Assembly (NCBI GenBank): GCA_013812985.1
Contig: JACCSN010000822.1
Coordinates: forward strand, 1-6,340
From: Hyphomicrobiales bacterium
Lineage (GTDB): Bacteria; Pseudomonadota; Alphaproteobacteria; Rhizobiales; Afifellaceae
Direction of reading: 5' to 3'
Length of the DNA stretch: 6,340 nt
Position numbers and translations under genes: made by a program. The notes under the pieces were generated by a model. That model ran no database searches, was not told the origin of the DNA, and saw only the letters and a list, made by a program, of their open reading frames with translations. The first letter of the stretch is position 1. Each line of letters begins with the position of its first letter. This document shows, in pieces, positions 1 through 6,067 of this stretch.

Positions 1-425
1 ACGCGCTGCTGCTGTCCGCCCGAGAGTTCGCGGGGCCGCCGTTCCAGAAGATGCGCCATGCCGAGGAGCTCGGCCGCGGCCAGGACCTTCTTGTCGATCT
101 CCGACCTGGGCAGTTTCCGCATCTGCAGCGGGAACGCGAGATTCTTGTAAACAGTCTTGTTGGGATAAAGCGCGTAGTTCTGGAAAACCATGGCGATGTC
201 CCGGTCCTTGGGATCCAGGTCGTTCACCAGCCGGTCGCCGATGAAGATGTCGCCGCTTGAGATCGGGACCAGCCCGGCCACGAGGTTGAGCGTCGTGGTC
301 TTGCCGCATCCCGAAGGTCCGACCAGCGCCACGAACTCCCCGTCTTCGACAGTCAGCGAGACGTGGTTCACGGCGACGAAACCGCCATAGTTCTTGACCA
401 CTTCGTGCAAAACGATCTGTGCCAC
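1..425 (-). CDS. Sugar ABC transporter ATP-binding protein, MalK/UgpC type (partial, C-terminus outside window)
   Basis: Cytoplasmic ATPase that powers the sugar importer encoded just upstream. About 141 residues are visible: the N-terminal half of a nucleotide-binding domain. Walker A is GPSGCGKTT at residues 36-44, the Q-loop is VFQNYALYP with Gln82, and the ABC signature LSGGQ is at 134-138. The gene runs off the left edge before Walker B, the H-loop and the C-terminal regulatory domain that MalK/UgpC proteins (usually about 350-370 residues) carry. The start is a GTG at 425-423; the permease stop lies 13 bases upstream and a GAGGGAAG ribosome site overlaps that stop with a 7-base spacer. 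No ATG in frame fits better. The segment after the Q-loop reads YPNKTVYKN where most relatives have YPHMTVxEN, a mild variation. The family call is firm; the substrate cannot be read from the ATPase. Confidence 0.96.
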   Translation of the reverse strand, partial: MAQIVLHEVVKNYGGFVAVNHVSLTVEDGEFVALVGPSGCGKTTTLNLVAGLVPISSGDIFIGDRLVNDLDPKDRDIAMVFQNYALYPNKTVYKNLAFPLQMRKLPRSEIDKKVLAAAELLGMAHLLERRPRELSGGQQQR

Positions 426-438
426 GAGGATACTTCCC

Positions 439-1323
439 TCAGGATTTGACGGCACCCTCGGTCAGGGCGCGTACGAAGTATTTCTGCAGAACGAGGAAGA
501 GTACGACCACCGGCACGCTCATCAAAAACGTCGCCGCCATCAGGCCCGGCCAATCTGTTGCGAATTCGGAAAAGAACCGCTGGATTCCGACCGGCAGGGT
601 CATCTGATCCTCCCTCGAAAGGAAGGTGTTGGCGTAAATATACTCGTTCCAGGCCCCGATGAAGGAATAGATCGAGGTGGCGATGATCCCCGGAGTGGAC
701 AGCGGCATGACGATGTAGATGAAGGCCTGAAACCGCGTCGCTCCGTCGATGCGGGCCGCCTGTTCGAGTTGGATCGGAATGTTGTCGTAGAAACCCTTGA
801 GCAGCCAGATGGCGAGCGGCAGACCGAAGGTTAGGTAGGTCAGGACCAGCGAGCCGTGCGTGTTTACCAGTCCCAGCCAGCGCATGAGGATGAACAGCGG
901 CACGAGGAAGATCACCGCCGGGAACATGTTGCGGAGCAGAACCGAGAAGAACAGAAAGGTCCGGCCAGGAAAGCGGAAACGCGAGAAAGCGTAGGCTGCT
1001 GGAACAGCAACAATCACGGCAAGAATCGTTGTCACCAACGAGACGTAAAAGCTGTTCCAGAAATAGCGCAGGAAGCTCCGTCCGACCCTGTTGGAGGGGT
1101 CGAGCAGCTTGACGTAATTCTCCAAGGTCGGCTCTGACGGCCACCAACGTGGCGGATATTGCATGGCCGCGAACTGCGATTTCACTGAAGTGAGGACCAT
1201 CCAGACCATGGGAAGTGCGGTGAAGAGTAACAGCAGGATAAGGACGATGCGCCCCGCCCAACGCCAGCCGTCAACCCGGGCGCGGACGGGGGGTCGCCGC
1301 GGCCCCGCCATGGGAGGACTCAT
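439..1323 (-). CDS. Carbohydrate ABC transporter permease, MalG type (CUT1 family)
   Basis: Inner-membrane permease of 294 residues, the usual length for MalG-type subunits. Hydrophobic segments are at about 22-44, 88-112, 121-145, 152-176, 211-228 and 258-282, giving six membrane spans. The EAA loop that docks on the ATPase is at 187-206 (QLEQAARIDGATRFQAF...MP), with the diagnostic AA-x-x-DGA core. A longer open frame extends upstream to 1617, but its first 98 residues are an out-of-frame reading of the preceding permease. The true start is the ATG at 1323-1321: an AGGAGA site lies 8 bases upstream, and the ATG overlaps the upstream stop as ATGA, which indicates translational coupling. The protein should pair with the MalF-type subunit encoded immediately upstream. 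Substrate unknown; sugar, polyol or sugar-acid import is the family expectation. Confidence 0.96.
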   Translation of the reverse strand: MSPPMAGPRRPPVRARVDGWRWAGRIVLILLLLFTALPMVWMVLTSVKSQFAAMQYPPRWWPSEPTLENYVKLLDPSNRVGRSFLRYFWNSFYVSLVTTILAVIVAVPAAYAFSRFRFPGRTFLFFSVLLRNMFPAVIFLVPLFILMRWLGLVNTHGSLVLTYLTFGLPLAIWLLKGFYDNIPIQLEQAARIDGATRFQAFIYIVMPLSTPGIIATSIYSFIGAWNEYIYANTFLSREDQMTLPVGIQRFFSEFATDWPGLMAATFLMSVPVVVLFLVLQKYFVRALTEGAVKS

Positions 1324-2285
1324 GCTCCCGCTCTCCTCGCGTCGCCGCGGGTCAGCGCCTTCACATAGAAGTAGCCGATCGCCATCATGATCAGGAACAG
1401 GAGCACGGAATACGCCGAAGCGACGCCCCAGCGCTGCCGTCCGAAGGCAAGCTGGTAGATCTGTGTGATCCATATATCGGAGGAGCCGGCCGGCCCGCCG
1501 CCCGTCATGATCCACGGGATGATGAATGAGTTGAAGTTGGCGACCAGGAGCAGGAGCACGGTGACTGTCGACACACCGGAAAGATGCGGAAAGGTCACGT
1601 GCCAGAACGACTGCCATCTATTCGCACCGTCGACCTGGGCGGCGCGCAGCAACTGATCGGGAACCGTCTGGAGCCCGGCCATCAGCATGATCATGGCGAA
1701 TGGAAATTCCCTCCAGACGTTGACCACGATCAGGGAGGGAAGCGATGTCGTCGTATTGTCCAGGAAGTTGATCGGCTGATCCGTCAGCCCGAACTGCACG
1801 GCAAGCGCGCCGATCACGCCAAAATCGGAATGGTAGAGCCATTTCCAGACGTAGGAGGCGGCCACAGCACTCACCACCCAGGGAATGAGAAGCACGGCGC
1901 GCAACACGCCGCGACCGGCAAACTCGCGGTGCAGCGCTAGTGCGGCGGCCAGACCAAGGAGGAATGCAAAGATCGTCGAGAAAACGGTCCAGATGAGCGT
2001 TTGCAAGGTGACCTTCCAGAATCCTGGGCTCCAGAGGATCGTGACGTAATTATCCAGACCAATGAAGGTCGCCTCGCGTAACTGGAGACTTGGGGGCGTG
2101 CTGTAAAACGAAAGCTCTACGGTGTAGTAGATCGGATAGGCGATGACGATCAGCATCACCACCAGCGCCGGCAGCACATAGAGGTAGTCAGACCGATGCT
2201 TCCAGCCACGATAGAAGATACTCGTGCGGTCGCGGATTGCCGACGGGGCCGTGGAATCGGGGATCTGGCCCGTTAGGGTGCTCAT
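1320..2285 (-). CDS. Carbohydrate ABC transporter permease, MalF/UgpA type (CUT1 family)
   Basis: Inner-membrane permease of 321 residues. The cytoplasmic N-terminus (about 1-33) is followed by membrane segments near 34-57, 92-117, 127-150, 183-205, 236-259 and 288-309. The EAA loop is at about 214-234 (RAAQVDGANRWQSFWHVTFP), matching the CUT1 pattern. Start choice is uncertain. An in-frame ATG at 2345 would give 341 residues, but it has no ribosome site and would put a strong hairpin inside the coding sequence. The ATG at 2285 leaves the hairpin in the gap, though its own site (GCGAGAG abutting the ATG) is poor too. I prefer 2285. The stop overlaps the next permease start by four bases. The gene belongs to the leftward transporter operon and forms the channel together with the MalG-type subunit. 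Confidence 0.93.
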   Translation of the reverse strand: MSTLTGQIPDSTAPSAIRDRTSIFYRGWKHRSDYLYVLPALVVMLIVIAYPIYYTVELSFYSTPPSLQLREATFIGLDNYVTILWSPGFWKVTLQTLIWTVFSTIFAFLLGLAAALALHREFAGRGVLRAVLLIPWVVSAVAASYVWKWLYHSDFGVIGALAVQFGLTDQPINFLDNTTTSLPSLIVVNVWREFPFAMIMLMAGLQTVPDQLLRAAQVDGANRWQSFWHVTFPHLSGVSTVTVLLLLVANFNSFIIPWIMTGGGPAGSSDIWITQIYQLAFGRQRWGVASAYSVLLFLIMMAIGYFYVKALTRGDARRAGA

Positions 2286-2307
2286 CTCTCGCGCTTTGTT
2301 TGAGGAC

Positions 2308-2341
2308 GGCCCGGCCAGAGCCGAAGAGCGCTGGCCGGACC
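2308..2341 (-). repeat. Intercistronic hairpin between binding-protein and permease genes
   Basis: The arms GGCCCGGCCAG (2308-2318) and CTGGCCGGACC (2331-2341) are inverted copies with a 12-base loop. In the minus-strand transcript the single mismatch becomes a G-U wobble, so an 11-bp stem forms; in plus-strand RNA it would be a C-A clash. This orientation bias fits the leftward operon. No U-run follows, so it does not look like a simple intrinsic terminator. Stem-loops in this position in sugar ABC operons (known for malE-malF) protect the upstream mRNA or attenuate read-through, which keeps the binding protein in excess. That role is inferred here. Confidence 0.7.
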
Positions 2342-2356
2342 GCATCGTTCGCTGGT

Positions 2357-3847
2357 CTACAGACCGCCGCCGACCAGTTTCTCGACTTCAGCTGCCGCGT
2401 GGGCGGCCGCTTCGTCCACCGTCATGGTGCCTGTGAGCGCGTTCTGCATCATGTCGGGCACGATGATGTTCATGATCTCGGGCGCTTCGGGGATCACCGG
2501 GAAGGGAACACCGCTGGGCAGCATCGAGGTGGTGACATCGAGGAACTTGGTCTCCTCGAGCCGCTGCTTCATCCACTCCGTCTTGAAGCCGCCGAGATGT
2601 CCCGGATTGGAGGTGACCCAGCTCAGCTTAGTCGACCATTCGGGGCTGGTCCACATGCAGATCAGCGCCTTGGCCGCCTGCTCGTCGAACTCGCCCTCGA
2701 CGTATTCCGGCTTGACCATGTGGATGTTTGAGCCGCCGAACACGACGGCGCGGCGCCCCGGACCCTCGGGGATCAGGCCGTAGCGCATGTTGGCCACGAC
2801 CTCGTCGGCGACCTCCTTGTCGGCCCCGGTCGCCTTGCCTGCCAGATCGAGCATCTTCGAATACTCGGCTGGGTGCGCGATCATCATGGCGAGCTGGCCG
2901 GCGATGAAGGGCGCCTGGTTCTCGGCCTGCGTGTTGGTGAGCGCGGAAGTCGGCGCCGACTTGTCACGGACATACATGTCGTGGGCGGCCTGGAGCGCCT
3001 GCTTGGATTCGGCGCTGTTCAGCTCGACGGTCTTGTAGCTGGGATTGTCGCGGGCCTCGTCGAGGGCGCCGCCGCCATACGCCCAAAGCATCGGCATGAA
3101 GCGGAAGGGGGTATTGCCGGCGTTCTGTTTGGCGACCAAGCCGTAGCCGGAAATTCCAAGCTTGTCCTTGATCTGCTTGGAATAGGCGACGACGTCATCC
3201 CAAGTGGCCGGCGGGTTCTCCGGATCGAGGCCAGCCTCTTCGAAGATCTTGGCGTTCCAGATGAATCCCATCGTCTCGTTGTTGGTCGGAATCCCGTAGG
3301 TCTCCCCTTCCCAGGTGACCGACTTCAGGGCGCCCGGCCAGAAGTCCGCGGTGGTATAGCCCACATCCTCGGGGCCGAGCGGCTGCAGATATCCTTTTGC
3401 GGCGAACTCCACGCCGCCCAGGATCTGCAGGCGGATTACCATGGGCACCGCATTGCCGAGGAGTGCGGTGCGGAACTTGTCCAACATCTCGTTGTAATGA
3501 ATGCTTTGTGCATCGGCTTCGATGTTCGGGTACGCGGCCTTGAAGGCGTCCCAGAACGCCTTGTCCATATCATGCGTGATTTGCGGCTCGGCTTCCGTCG
3601 GGCCCTGGTACCAGTAAGTCACCCGGCCCTTGTAGTCATTGGGGACGACTTTCCCGCAATCGGCCGCAGTGTCGTATTTTTGGGTGCCGGCGATCGACTT
3701 GACGTAATCCGGCGACCACTTTGACAAGTCCACGGGCGCTGTCGATTGGGCCAAGGCCGTGCCGGCCAAGAGCGTGGTTATCAGTGTCCCTGTGACTGAT
3801 AGCCGATAGACCCGTCCGCACACGGACTGGTGACCTGGAATCGCCAT
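2357..3847 (-). CDS. Extracellular solute-binding protein family 1 (sugar ABC transporter, CUT1)
   Basis: Periplasmic binding protein that captures the substrate and delivers it to the two permeases. A Sec signal peptide is clear: basic residues Arg12 and Arg15, a hydrophobic core at about 17-31 and an ALA cleavage site after residue 33. The mature part carries family-1 landmarks: a first strand GRVTYWYQG at 74-82, the HYNEMLDKFRTALLG region, YGIPTNNETMGFIWNAKIFEEAGLD-type hinge text, PATWDDVVAYSKQIKD, and AENQAPFIAGQLAMMI. At 496 residues it is longer than most family members (about 400-440); part of the extra length is a stretch of about 40 residues between the signal peptide and the first strand. 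Two cysteines, Cys64 and Cys397, lie in the mature protein. The start is well supported by GGGAGGAG 6 bases upstream of the ATG. The ligand cannot be deduced by eye. Confidence 0.96.
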   Translation of the reverse strand: MAIPGHQSVCGRVYRLSVTGTLITTLLAGTALAQSTAPVDLSKWSPDYVKSIAGTQKYDTAADCGKVVPNDYKGRVTYWYQGPTEAEPQITHDMDKAFWDAFKAAYPNIEADAQSIHYNEMLDKFRTALLGNAVPMVIRLQILGGVEFAAKGYLQPLGPEDVGYTTADFWPGALKSVTWEGETYGIPTNNETMGFIWNAKIFEEAGLDPENPPATWDDVVAYSKQIKDKLGISGYGLVAKQNAGNTPFRFMPMLWAYGGGALDEARDNPSYKTVELNSAESKQALQAAHDMYVRDKSAPTSALTNTQAENQAPFIAGQLAMMIAHPAEYSKMLDLAGKATGADKEVADEVVANMRYGLIPEGPGRRAVVFGGSNIHMVKPEYVEGEFDEQAAKALICMWTSPEWSTKLSWVTSNPGHLGGFKTEWMKQRLEETKFLDVTTSMLPSGVPFPVIPEAPEIMNIIVPDMMQNALTGTMTVDEAAAHAAAEVEKLVGGGL

Positions 3848-3924
3848 TGAATTCTCCTCCCGATTAAAGCCGTCACGGTTTTCGGCCGCGCAGCCAGTTC
3901 TGTTTGAAAACCGGTTGCCCGGCC

Positions 3925-3936
3925 CCCAGCGCTGGG
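3925..3936. repeat. Perfect 12-bp palindrome in transporter leader
   Basis: CCCAGCGCTGGG reads identically on both strands. It would lie about 50-60 bases downstream of the inferred transcription start of the transporter operon and about 80 bases before the binding-protein ATG. As RNA it can form only a short hairpin because there is no loop, so a protein-binding site or chance in GC-rich DNA are equally possible. A second small palindrome, AACCGGTT, lies at 3909-3916. Confidence 0.35.
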
Positions 3937-3991
3937 CGCTTTTCTTGTTCTTGGTTGCGGCGGCCGCTTCGGGTTCATCCGCACCCGGCAG

Positions 3992-4020
3992 AAACTTTCA
4001 AAGTCGAGGTTGTGTGTCAA
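3992..4020 (-). promoter_or_regulatory. Candidate sigma-70 promoter of transporter operon
   Basis: On the minus strand a perfect TTGACA (-35, 4020-4015) is followed after 17 bases by AAGTTT (3997-3992), a weak -10. Transcription would begin near 3985 and give a leader of about 140 bases before the binding-protein gene. The -35 match is good; the poor -10 makes the call tentative. A weak -10 is not unusual in alphaproteobacteria or in activated promoters. The 11-base near-palindrome ACTTTCAAAGT (3994-4004) overlaps the -10. Confidence 0.45.
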
Positions 4021-4037
4021 CCCGGAAAAACTATACA
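4010..4037 (+). promoter_or_regulatory. Candidate sigma-70 promoter of regulator gene
   Basis: TTGTGT (4010-4015) and TATACA (4032-4037) are separated by 16 bases, giving a reasonable sigma-70-like match. Transcription would start near 4044, about 58 bases before the regulator ATG. The -35 shares base 4015 with the opposing -35 of the transporter promoter, so the two promoters are back to back and overlapping. This would also drive the enolase-family gene if it is co-transcribed. Confidence 0.45.
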
Positions 4038-4052
4038 CAATCCGGGTAGACA
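4015..4052. promoter_or_regulatory. Candidate operator: 12-bp inverted repeat over both promoters
   Basis: The left arm TGTCAACCCGGA (4015-4026) and right arm TCCGGGTAGACA (4041-4052) are inverted copies matching at 11 of 12 positions, with a 14-base spacer. The left arm contains the transporter -35, the spacer contains the regulator -10, and the right arm lies at and after the regulator transcription start. A dimeric or tetrameric regulator bound here would block both promoters. The neighbouring GntR/FCD protein is the obvious candidate ligand-responsive binder; this is inferred. The arms are longer and further apart than the compact palindromes many FadR-type regulators use, so two dimers or DNA looping may be involved. 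Confidence 0.55.
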
Positions 4053-4101
4053 CGTGTGCGGAGGGGCCGGTGCGCGGGCCGCCTTCAAGGTTTGGGCAGG
4101 G

Positions 4102-4797
4102 ATGGCCAGCTTCACCGAATCGTTTGCCCCTTTCGGCGTAGAGAATACGGCCGTCTACGAGTTGATCCGGGACGACATCATTTCGGGCCGGCTCGCGGCC
4201 AATGAGCGCCTGGTGGTGGCTGATCTGGCCCAGCGGCACAACACTTCAACGAACCCCGTTCGCGAAGCCCTGCAGCAGCTGCGCGGCGAAGGCTTCGTGG
4301 TCGTCTCGCCCAACCGCGGCGCGCGCGTTCGCCCGATCGATCAGGATTTCATTCGTGACATTTACGAGATCGAGATGCTGATCGAGCCAGCCCTGACCCG
4401 GTGGTTCGTGGGCATGATCACCGAAACCGACCTCGTGGAACTCGAAAGCCTGCAAGCGGAGATCGAGGCCAATGATTTCGCTGATCCGGTTCGGCACACC
4501 GAACTTGATGCCGAGTTCCACGGGCGCATGTATTTCCGGCACTACAACCGTCACGCATTGGACCTCTGGTGGAAGCACCGTGAGATCCTTCATGCCATCA
4601 GCCGCAGGCACCCTGTGACGCTTGCACGCCGAGTCGCGGTCCTGAGCGAGCACCGGGAACTCCTCCACGCGCTGCGGGCCCATGACGAACACCGGGCCGC
4701 TGCGGTTGTTGCGCGGCATGTAGAGGGCTCAGGGCGCCACCTGCTTGAGCACATGCGGGTGGCGTCCCGCAGATCTCCTGCCGCAAGCGCAGCCTGA
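4102..4797 (+). CDS. GntR-family transcriptional regulator, FadR/FCD subfamily
   Basis: Cytoplasmic DNA-binding protein of 231 residues, typical for FCD-type GntR regulators. The N-terminal winged helix-turn-helix spans about 14-77: VYELIRDDIISGRLAANERL, then the recognition helix STNPVREALQQL (49-60) and the wing VVSPNRGARV. The C-terminal all-helical FCD domain (about 85-215) has the full metal-site set: Asp136, His140 (in LDAEFH), His184 (in SEHRELL) and His206. The site is therefore probably intact; in this family a bound metal usually helps hold a carboxylate ligand, fitting an acid-sugar inducer. The ATG at 4102 is preferred. Upstream extension to 3904 is possible in frame but adds text unlike the family. 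The ribosome site is weak (AAGG at 4087-4090, or GGGCAGGG abutting the ATG). The protein likely controls the divergent transporter and itself; repressor action is inferred. Confidence 0.94.
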   Translation: MASFTESFAPFGVENTAVYELIRDDIISGRLAANERLVVADLAQRHNTSTNPVREALQQLRGEGFVVVSPNRGARVRPIDQDFIRDIYEIEMLIEPALTRWFVGMITETDLVELESLQAEIEANDFADPVRHTELDAEFHGRMYFRHYNRHALDLWWKHREILHAISRRHPVTLARRVAVLSEHRELLHALRAHDEHRAAAVVARHVEGSGRHLLEHMRVASRRSPAASAA

Positions 4798-4826
4798 AAA
4801 GCGTCATAGGCGAGACAGAACGGGAC

Positions 4827-4840
4827 CTCCCGGGCGGGAG
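4827..4840. repeat. Short inverted repeat between regulator and enolase-family gene
   Basis: CTCCC and GGGAG flank a four-base GGGC centre in the 76-base gap after the regulator stop. The stem is only five pairs and has no T-run after it, so it is not a convincing terminator. Read-through from the regulator into the next gene is therefore plausible. It may be chance in GC-rich DNA. Confidence 0.25.
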
Positions 4841-4873
4841 CTCTTGGGGGCGCGTAGAAGAGAAGGAGACCTA

Positions 4874-6067
4874 ATGAAAATCACCGACGTCAAGTGTGCC
4901 GTCATCGGCAAGAACCCGATCGTGCGCATTGTCACTGACGAGGGAATATCGGGCTATGGGGAGGCAGAGTCCTTCAAACCGCATCTCAGGCCGTCCGTTC
5001 TGCAGTTTCGCGACGCTCTGATCGGGGAGGACCCGACCAATGTCGAGCGCGTGATGCTGAAGATCAGGCAGCGCGGGGCGTTCAAGCCCTATGGAGCGGC
5101 CGTCAGCATCATCGAACACGCGCTCTGGGACATTGCCGGCAAGGCGGCCGGCGTGCCGGTGTACAAGCTCTTAGGCGGCAAGGTGCGGGACAAGGTCCGC
5201 ACATATAACGGCTCCCTGCGTCTCCCAATGGGGGGAACCACCCCCGAGCACTACGCCGCGGACTGCAAGCGCATGATGGAGCTGCCGGAAGGTTTTGACA
5301 TCATCAAACAAGGCATCGCGTTCCATTCTCCGATGAAGCGCGAGTTCGAGGGCTTCTATTACGGGATGCCACAGGCGAGCCCGTTCCACGGCGCCATGGA
5401 TTCCGGGGTCATCACCGAACGCGGCATGAACCACATGATCGATTGTGTGGCCGCGATGAAGGAGGTCTTGGGAGACAAGGTCGCGCTCGCGCTCGATTGC
5501 GGCCCGGGCTGGATGCTGCCGGACGCCATCCGGTTCGCGCGAGCCGTGGAGAGGTACAACCTCCTCTGGCTCGAGGACATGCTGACCGGCGACTACGTGC
5601 CTTATGTCGATGCCGACATCTACCGCGAACTGACCGTTTCAACTTCAACTCCCATCCACACCGGCGAGCAGATCTACCTGCGCAACAACTTCAAGCAGCT
5701 CATCGAAAGCAAAGCCGTCAATGTCATCGGCCCGGATCCGGCCGATGTGGGCGGCATTGCCGAACTCAAGTGGATCGCCGAATACGCCCATCTTCACGGG
5801 ATCCTTATGGCCCCGCACGGCACGGGTAACGGCGTTTTGGGTCTCGGCGCCCTGATTAATGTCTGCGCCACACTGCCCTCCAACTTCATCGCTTTCGAAT
5901 ACCCGAGCGGGACGGCGCCCTGGTGGTACGACATCGTCGAGGGTTTGCCGAAGCAGATCGTGAAGAACGGCATGATCGACGTGATCGACCGGCCCGGGCT
6001 TGGCGTCGACCTCATTCCCGAGGCCGCCAAGGAATACCTCCGCGAGGACGACACGTTTTTCGAATGA
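4874..6067 (+). CDS. Mandelate racemase/muconate lactonizing enzyme family protein, probable acid-sugar dehydratase
   Basis: Enolase-superfamily enzyme of 397 residues, expected in the cytoplasm; the family abstracts a proton alpha to a carboxylate held by Mg2+. The capping domain is at about 1-115 (with IIEHALWDIAGKAAGVPVYKLLGG at 79-102), followed by a barrel. Predicted metal ligands are Asp208 (ALDCG), Glu234 (WLEDM) and Glu265 (HTGEQ). The Asp-His dyad is Asp288 (GPDPADVGG) and His315 (APHGTGNG), 27 residues apart as in mandelate racemase (Asp270/His297). The usual KxK on the second barrel strand is replaced by KQG at 145-147, and about 35 extra residues (roughly 150-185) follow, similar in placement to the insertion in mannonate dehydratase. 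The ATG at 4874 has AAGGAGA 4 bases upstream; a longer frame from 4745 overlaps the regulator and is rejected. Dehydration of a sugar acid is the best guess; epimerase or cycloisomerase is possible. Confidence 0.93.
   Translation: MKITDVKCAVIGKNPIVRIVTDEGISGYGEAESFKPHLRPSVLQFRDALIGEDPTNVERVMLKIRQRGAFKPYGAAVSIIEHALWDIAGKAAGVPVYKLLGGKVRDKVRTYNGSLRLPMGGTTPEHYAADCKRMMELPEGFDIIKQGIAFHSPMKREFEGFYYGMPQASPFHGAMDSGVITERGMNHMIDCVAAMKEVLGDKVALALDCGPGWMLPDAIRFARAVERYNLLWLEDMLTGDYVPYVDADIYRELTVSTSTPIHTGEQIYLRNNFKQLIESKAVNVIGPDPADVGGIAELKWIAEYAHLHGILMAPHGTGNGVLGLGALINVCATLPSNFIAFEYPSGTAPWWYDIVEGLPKQIVKNGMIDVIDRPGLGVDLIPEAAKEYLREDDTFFE

Larger units (their letters stand above)
3848..4101. other. Divergent intergenic control region
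   Basis: About 254 bases separate the leftward transporter operon from the rightward regulator gene. It holds the binding-protein ribosome site (3854-3861, minus), a leader rich in short palindromes, two candidate promoters and a long inverted repeat, listed separately. An open frame extending upstream of the regulator's ATG covers part of it (3904-4101), but its text is compositionally odd and has no family similarity that I recognise, so I treat the region as non-coding. Confidence 0.75.

Noticed and set aside
368..1261. Minus-strand frame of 297 residues overlapping the MalG-type permease
   Set aside because: It is an alternative frame of the permease region, rich in Arg, His and Pro, without membrane segments. 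The true permease frame has the EAA loop and six spans.
1324..1617. Upstream extension of the MalG-type permease frame
   Set aside because: These 98 codons overlap the upstream permease in another frame and do not resemble a permease N-terminus. The ATG at 1323 has a good ribosome site and an ATGA overlap.
2873..3724. Long plus-strand open frame (283 residues) opposite the binding-protein gene
   Set aside because: It is antisense to a clear family-1 solute-binding protein, has no recognisable domain, and such frames are expected opposite GC-rich genes.
3959..3967. GCGGCCGC-type repeats also seen near 2403 and 6075
   Set aside because: Short, GC-only words with no regular spacing or shared context; expected by chance in DNA of this composition.
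3904..4101. N-terminal extension of the GntR regulator
   Set aside because: It would add 66 residues without family similarity and run across the promoters and inverted repeat. The 231-residue form has the normal family length.
4745..4873. N-terminal extension of the enolase-family protein
   Set aside because: It overlaps the end of the regulator in another frame and is Arg/Pro-rich. The ATG at 4874 has a strong AAGGAGA site and gives the standard MKITDV-type start of this family.
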